Source: Pomacea canaliculata
Lineage: Eukaryota; Mollusca; Gastropoda; Architaenioglossa; Ampullariidae
Direction of reading: 5' to 3'
Length of the DNA: 64,000 nt
Assembly: GCF_003073045.1 (NCBI RefSeq)
Contig: NC_037590.1
Span: 3,126,016-3,190,015 of the forward strand
Made by a program: the position numbers and the translations under genes. A model generated the notes under the pieces. That model did no database searches, was not told where the DNA came from, and saw nothing but the letters and a program-made list of their open reading frames with translations. Of this stretch, positions 59,752-64,000 are shown piece after piece. Numbering within the stretch: the stretch's first letter is position 1; every line of letters begins with the position of its first letter.

Positions 59752-61687
59752 ATGACCGCCAATCTCGAGAACACATTCTCAACAGAAATCAAGGTAAGGA
59801 ATTATTTATTAGTTTGTCCTTCTTCTCTTCTTCAAACCTTCTTCTCCTCTACAAAGTCACCAACACAGGGAGGATTGACTGTCCTAGATTCAGGTCTCGC
59901 CCAGCTATATATAAACCAGGGATAAATATAGAAATGATAACGATGTAATTCCTTTTCCTTAATGATCTCTCGAGCTCACACGCACGCAAACGGGTGCACA
60001 TATCCTCAAATATCATTACTGTCTTTCATCCTCCCTACCTCATACAAACACACAACATTCAGATTGTCACACACTGAAATACATACACACCTAAAGGACC
60101 CCCAGGTGACTCGTTCACATATAAACACAATTCGTAATCAGAAAGACCACACGATCAACAAGTAATTTTTGTCCTTTGATATTTAAACTTATTTCATTGT
60201 GTCTCTACGTGCAGGTTGCAGCTACAGTATTTGTTGTCACCTTAGTCGCCGTGAGACTTGTCAACTTCCTGAACAAGCGCCGCTACAAGCTGCCCCCTGG
60301 TCCCTGGAACCTGCCCCTTGTAGGTTACCTCCCTTTCCTTGGGAAAGAGCCCCCGGTTACCTTCTCTTCTCTGCGGGACATTTACGGCGATGTGTTCAGC
60401 ATCCAAATGGGCAGCTTCCCGGCCATCGTGGTCAACGGGATGGATGCTATTAGAGAAGCTCTCCTAACCAGAGGAGACGACTTTTCTGCCAGACCACCGT
60501 TCACCACCGCCCGACTCCTGAATGAGGGCAGGAATTTAGGATTTGCGGCCTTTGGACCCATCTGGAAAGCTCACCGGAAAGTTGTTACCCATGTTATGTA
60601 CGCCTTCACCAACGCCAGAAATAACCCCATTGAGGACATCATTGTGTCGGAAGCCATCACTGTTGTTGAGGAGTTTGCTGCCCACGGAAAGGAACCTTTT
60701 GATCCCTTCGAAAGCATTTCAGTGGCAGCGTCTAGCATGGTGTACCAGTTGTGTTATGGTAGACATAAAAATATTCGGGAAGATCCAGACTTTTCGAACA
60801 ACATGCAGAATTCCCGGGACTTCCGAAAATTCACAAAGACCGGGAATCCGGTAGATGTTATGCCCTGGCTACGTCATCTCATGCCCTGGAAGGTCAGCAG
60901 GTTTCTAGAAATCACAGGAACGTTTGCCAAAAATCGAATAAAGAAAGTTAAAGAACACGAACAAACATTCGACGGGGAATATCTTCGGGATATCACTGAT
61001 GGTCTAATCTCCGCTGCCGACCATCTGTCAGAAGAAGATAAAGCAATAGGTCTGGACAGGACACGGGTCATCGAAAGTCTAGATACTATTTTCGCTGCTG
61101 GAACAGGCACAGTGGGGGGAGTCTTACACTGGATGGTTCTGCTCATGGCAGCTCACCCTGATGTCCAAGAGAACGTATTCCAAGAGATCGAAAAGGTTGT
61201 CGGACTAAATCGCTATCCTTCCCTTGCGGACCGTTGCAGTCTTCCCGTGGTAGAAGCGACCATCTACGAAGTGTACCGCTTTGCTGCTCCTGTCCCTGTA
61301 CCTGCGCCTCGGTTGACAACTTGCGACACGACTGTTCACGGCTACGAGGTTCCTGAAGGAACGGTGGTTCTGTTCAACATCTCTTCTGTCCTCCATGATA
61401 AGGACACGTGGGGAGACCCCGAGAAGTTCCGACCAGAGCGTTTCCTGTTGGACAACGGTCAGCTGGACAAGGCCAAGGCCGAGCAAGTGATTGTCTTCTC
61501 CTTGGGTAGACGACGATGTTTGGGCGAGTATCTGGCACGGATGGAGGTCTTTCTGACCTTCTCCACCCTCATCCAACGCTGTCGACTGTACAAGCCACCC
61601 GGGGTACCCGACTACACGCTGGGGAGGGTGTATGGAATCGGATGTGATCCAGCACCTTTTAAAGTGTGTGTGGCTCTCAGAGAATAA
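59752..61687 (+). CDS. Cytochrome P450, CYP2 clan (CYP-6), 2 exons
   Basis: Exon 1 (59752-59793, MTANLENTFSTEIK) and exon 2 (60215-61687) give 504 residues. The anchor is VAATVFVVTLVAVRLVNFL, followed by LPPGPWNLPLVGYLPFLG, WKAHR, EVYR, FRPERF and FSLGRRRCLG (ligand Cys449). The I-helix reads FAAGTGT: Gly replaces the acid, and the usual Gly two residues after Phe is also changed. It is the most divergent complete copy, especially through the middle (QNSRDFRKFTKTGN, FAKNRIKKVKEHEQTF) and the substrate-side loop FAAPVPVPAPRLTT. The last third stays nearly identical to its neighbours. The predicted role is an ER monooxygenase with a substrate range probably distinct from CYP-1 to CYP-4. Confidence 0.93.
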
Positions 61688-63310
61688 AAACTACATTCAA
61701 CTTACATGAATATACGAGTAAAATGTTACTTAATGGAATTTGCCTTTCCTTTTTAAAAAACTGAGCTTTATTCTGTTTGTCGGTGTATTTGTAATTACTT
61801 CTTACACTAAGGAAAACATTTAAATGGAAATTGAGATAATGTTTTAGCTATGAAACGATTTCTAGGATAAGGTTTGCGTACTCATAATGTGATGTGATGT
61901 GAGATATAATACTCTAGAAGGTATCTGATTTTTACCAATATACATGAATGCTATGTGAGACACTGGTTAAAAACCACGGGAATGTAATTATAGTCTTAAA
62001 ATATCAGAGCTAGACAATGACGGGAAACAAAACTGTGGATCTGACATGAAGATGATGATTATTATTTTATTATTATTAGGTATTATTTAGTGTATGTTTC
62101 TAGTTTGGTTTTGGGCTTTTGGTTTGGTTTTTGGCTCAATCAGAGAGTGAGATCAGAGCAGTTTATTAGATTCCTTAAGTAAAGGTTGATACAACCACTT
62201 TCAGAAATGAAGTTGTATTGTCAGTAGGAGCGATAGTCGTTGTTTCTATAAATCCAGCTTTGCCAAATAAGATGAGATCACTCCCTACGGACCTTATCAA
62301 TGACGAGGATGAATGTCATTTGACATTTTGCTGCCCGTTTTAAAGAATTATCAATTTGCTTGATTGCAAAAAAAAAAAAAACCAAAAAAAAAAAAACCAA
62401 AACAAAACAAAACAAGAAAAAAACAAACCAAACAAACAAAAACCAAAGAAAAACAAACACAAAAAAACTTACTGCAGTCCTACATTTTGCACTCCTAATG
62501 TTGATGTGTACACACAATATTACCCAATTTATCTACATTAGTATATATAGACATCAAGAAAATAAACAAGCATGTTAAAGAATATTATATGTAGTTTAAA
62601 GTATAGTCTTCATCTTAGGATTATAATATATTTTGTATCTTTATGCTGTAATCTTTATGTTTTATCAATCCACTGGAATCGACCCAATGCTCAGCTAAAT
62701 AAACATTTTGTATTCCTGTTTATGTATGTGTGTGTGTGTGGGGGGGAGTTCAGTGTCCAACAGGCTTTTAATTTTTTTAAATTTATTTTTTCTTGCACAG
62801 CCACGCATTTGTTTGCCTGAAATAAGTTTTTTTCTTATGTTATTTAATTGTTTCTTATATGAGCTGACCTGCAACATTGCATTAACTCATTTGCAAAATA
62901 TAGTTGCAAAGACTTACTTGAACATCGTCTTCAAGATGTTTACTTGAATCACCAACATGATAATGCATGCTAATTTTGTTTTTGTTACATGGGGCCGGGG
63001 GATTGCAGGGACTAGTGAAGGTATGTAGGGACTGGCAAGGAGGTAGCCATCACTGAACATTTGACCCGAGTCTGATACATGCTTGAGTGTGAAAACAGTC
63101 ACATTAGGATTTGAAAGCGTGAACTTTGTCAGAATGTTGGTGAATAAATGCAACTTCGTCCATGCATGTATATATATATATTGTAGCTACAGTTTACACC
63201 ACAGTTCTGATGGAAACATGTTTTCACTAACGACGCCTCTCAACTGATAAAATACAGGCAAAACTTCTGATTCTTCAAGGATTTGGCAAAACAGAAATAG
63301 CTGTTGACAT
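61688..63310. other. Intergenic between CYP-6 and CYP-7
   Basis: No gene is seen. Contains a TTATTATT-type run (62057-62080), a long A-rich tract with AAAACC/AAAAC units (62368-62465), and a GT/G run at 62728-62746. Long frames on both strands across the A-rich tract are low-complexity artefacts. Confidence 0.55.
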
Positions 63311-63316
63311 TCCGAT

Positions 63317-64000
63317 ATGGCAGTTCTTCACGGTGCTTATTCAAACAGTTTGAATGAAATCCTGGTAAGGCTTCTTCTTATTGGTTTCATTATTCTTCTA
63401 CTCCTTCATTCATGTTCGTATGTTTATTCATTCATTTGTTGTTGTTTGTGTGTATGTGAGTTGTTTCGCTTGCAATCTAGATATGATTTTCATATGTTGT
63501 TGTTCAGCTGTGTTCACACTGGCCAACCGTTCAGAGGTAGAAACTGCCAATCACACAGTCTGTCACCTGCTGTGTTCATAATGTCCAACCGTCGAGAAAA
63601 GGAACCGTTAATCACACCCCGGATGATAGCTGGAATTTCGCTGCCAAAGACAGAAGCCTGACTGAAGACTTTTGTCCTCCAAATCCACTCAAGACATTAC
63701 TTTTCTACTGTCATCGCCTTCCTCTAGAAGCCAAATGAAAGAAATAACAATTTTTTGATGCATAATATTGGTATACCAATTTGCTATAGCAGACCTTCAT
63801 GGTTCTTGTTTCAGACTGCAGCGGCTGTTTTTATTGTCACGTTCGCCATCGTCAAACTGTTCAGCACCCTCAGCAAGAAACACTACAACCTGCCACCAGG
63901 TCCACGAAACCTGCCGCTGGTTGGTTACCTTCCTTTCCTCGGGAAAGCTCCTGTAGAGACCTTCAGCTCCCTGCGTGGTCTCTATGGCGACGTGTTCAGC
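63317..64000 (+). CDS. Cytochrome P450 (CYP-7), 5' part only
   Basis: Exon 1 (63317-63364, MAVLHGAYSNSLNEIL, donor GTAAGG) and the first 186 bp of exon 2 (63815-64000) are visible, 78 codons in all, before the window ends. Exon 2 begins with the anchor TAAAVFIVTFAIVKLF, then LPPGPRNLPLVGYLPFLG and YGDVFS. The first exon's NSLNEI ending and the anchor are closest to CYP-1/CYP-2. Nothing can be said about its catalytic motifs or integrity. Confidence 0.88.

Noticed and set aside
62278-62578. Frames full of Lys/Asn or Phe/Val around 62.4 kb
   Set aside because: Produced by an A-rich simple tract.
27600-64000. P450 array acquired from bacteria because the second exons are uninterrupted
   Set aside because: The proteins have a membrane anchor, the LPPGP hinge and animal CYP1/CYP17-like motifs, plus a conserved 5' intron. 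Retroposition within the animal lineage explains the structure.

Overview
This is nuclear DNA from an invertebrate animal, most likely a mollusc and plausibly a gastropod. Genes carry GT-AG introns, intergenic DNA is long and full of microsatellites, SINE/LINE relics and MITE-like elements, and the dominant family is a tandem array of microsomal cytochrome P450s. The species call is an inference from general character.

Layout. Positions 1-13.2 kb hold no gene I can support: only simple repeats, a few GC-rich patches and possible regulatory blocks. From 13.2 to 14.2 kb lies a retroelement scrap and a ~540-bp fold-back palindrome. A four-exon gene for a small GPI-anchored Ly6/uPAR protein runs on the plus strand at 16.4-19.05 kb, with a 3' UTR to ~20.05 kb. 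A three-exon class I SAM-dependent methyltransferase gene runs on the minus strand at 21.5-23.3 kb.

From 24.3 kb to the right edge the window is a CYP2-clan (CYP1/CYP17-like) P450 array, all on the plus strand: five intact copies (CYP-1 27600-29618, CYP-2 34218-36190, CYP-3 41314-43551, CYP-4 51000-53264, CYP-6 59752-61687), one frameshifted copy (CYP-5 55650-57690) and one cut by the window edge (CYP-7 63317-64000). Every copy has a tiny first exon (14-17 codons) and, where complete, a second exon of about 490 codons. CYP-1 and CYP-2 sit in a ~7-8 kb tandem segmental duplication (A ~24.3-32.3 kb, B ~32.3-39.4 kb). Each unit also carries a P450 3'-end relic, a LINE 3'-end relic and a divergent small minus-strand ORF for a basic protein. 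CYP-3 and CYP-4 sit in a second ~3 kb duplication (C 41.02-43.96 kb, D 50.71-53.71 kb). Unit C ends exactly at a 1.74-kb perfect CACT array.

The P450s are predicted ER-membrane monooxygenases that would draw electrons from P450 reductase. The heme thiolate, ExxR and WxxxR signatures are intact, but the acidic residue normally found before the I-helix threonine is absent from all six copies where that region is visible. Most notable: this shared I-helix loss; the two-exon architecture; a TTAA-flanked 1.2-kb MITE inserted about 100 bp upstream of the CYP-1 TATA box but absent from CYP-2; the CACT array at a duplication breakpoint; and the rapidly diverging small basic-protein ORF pair.
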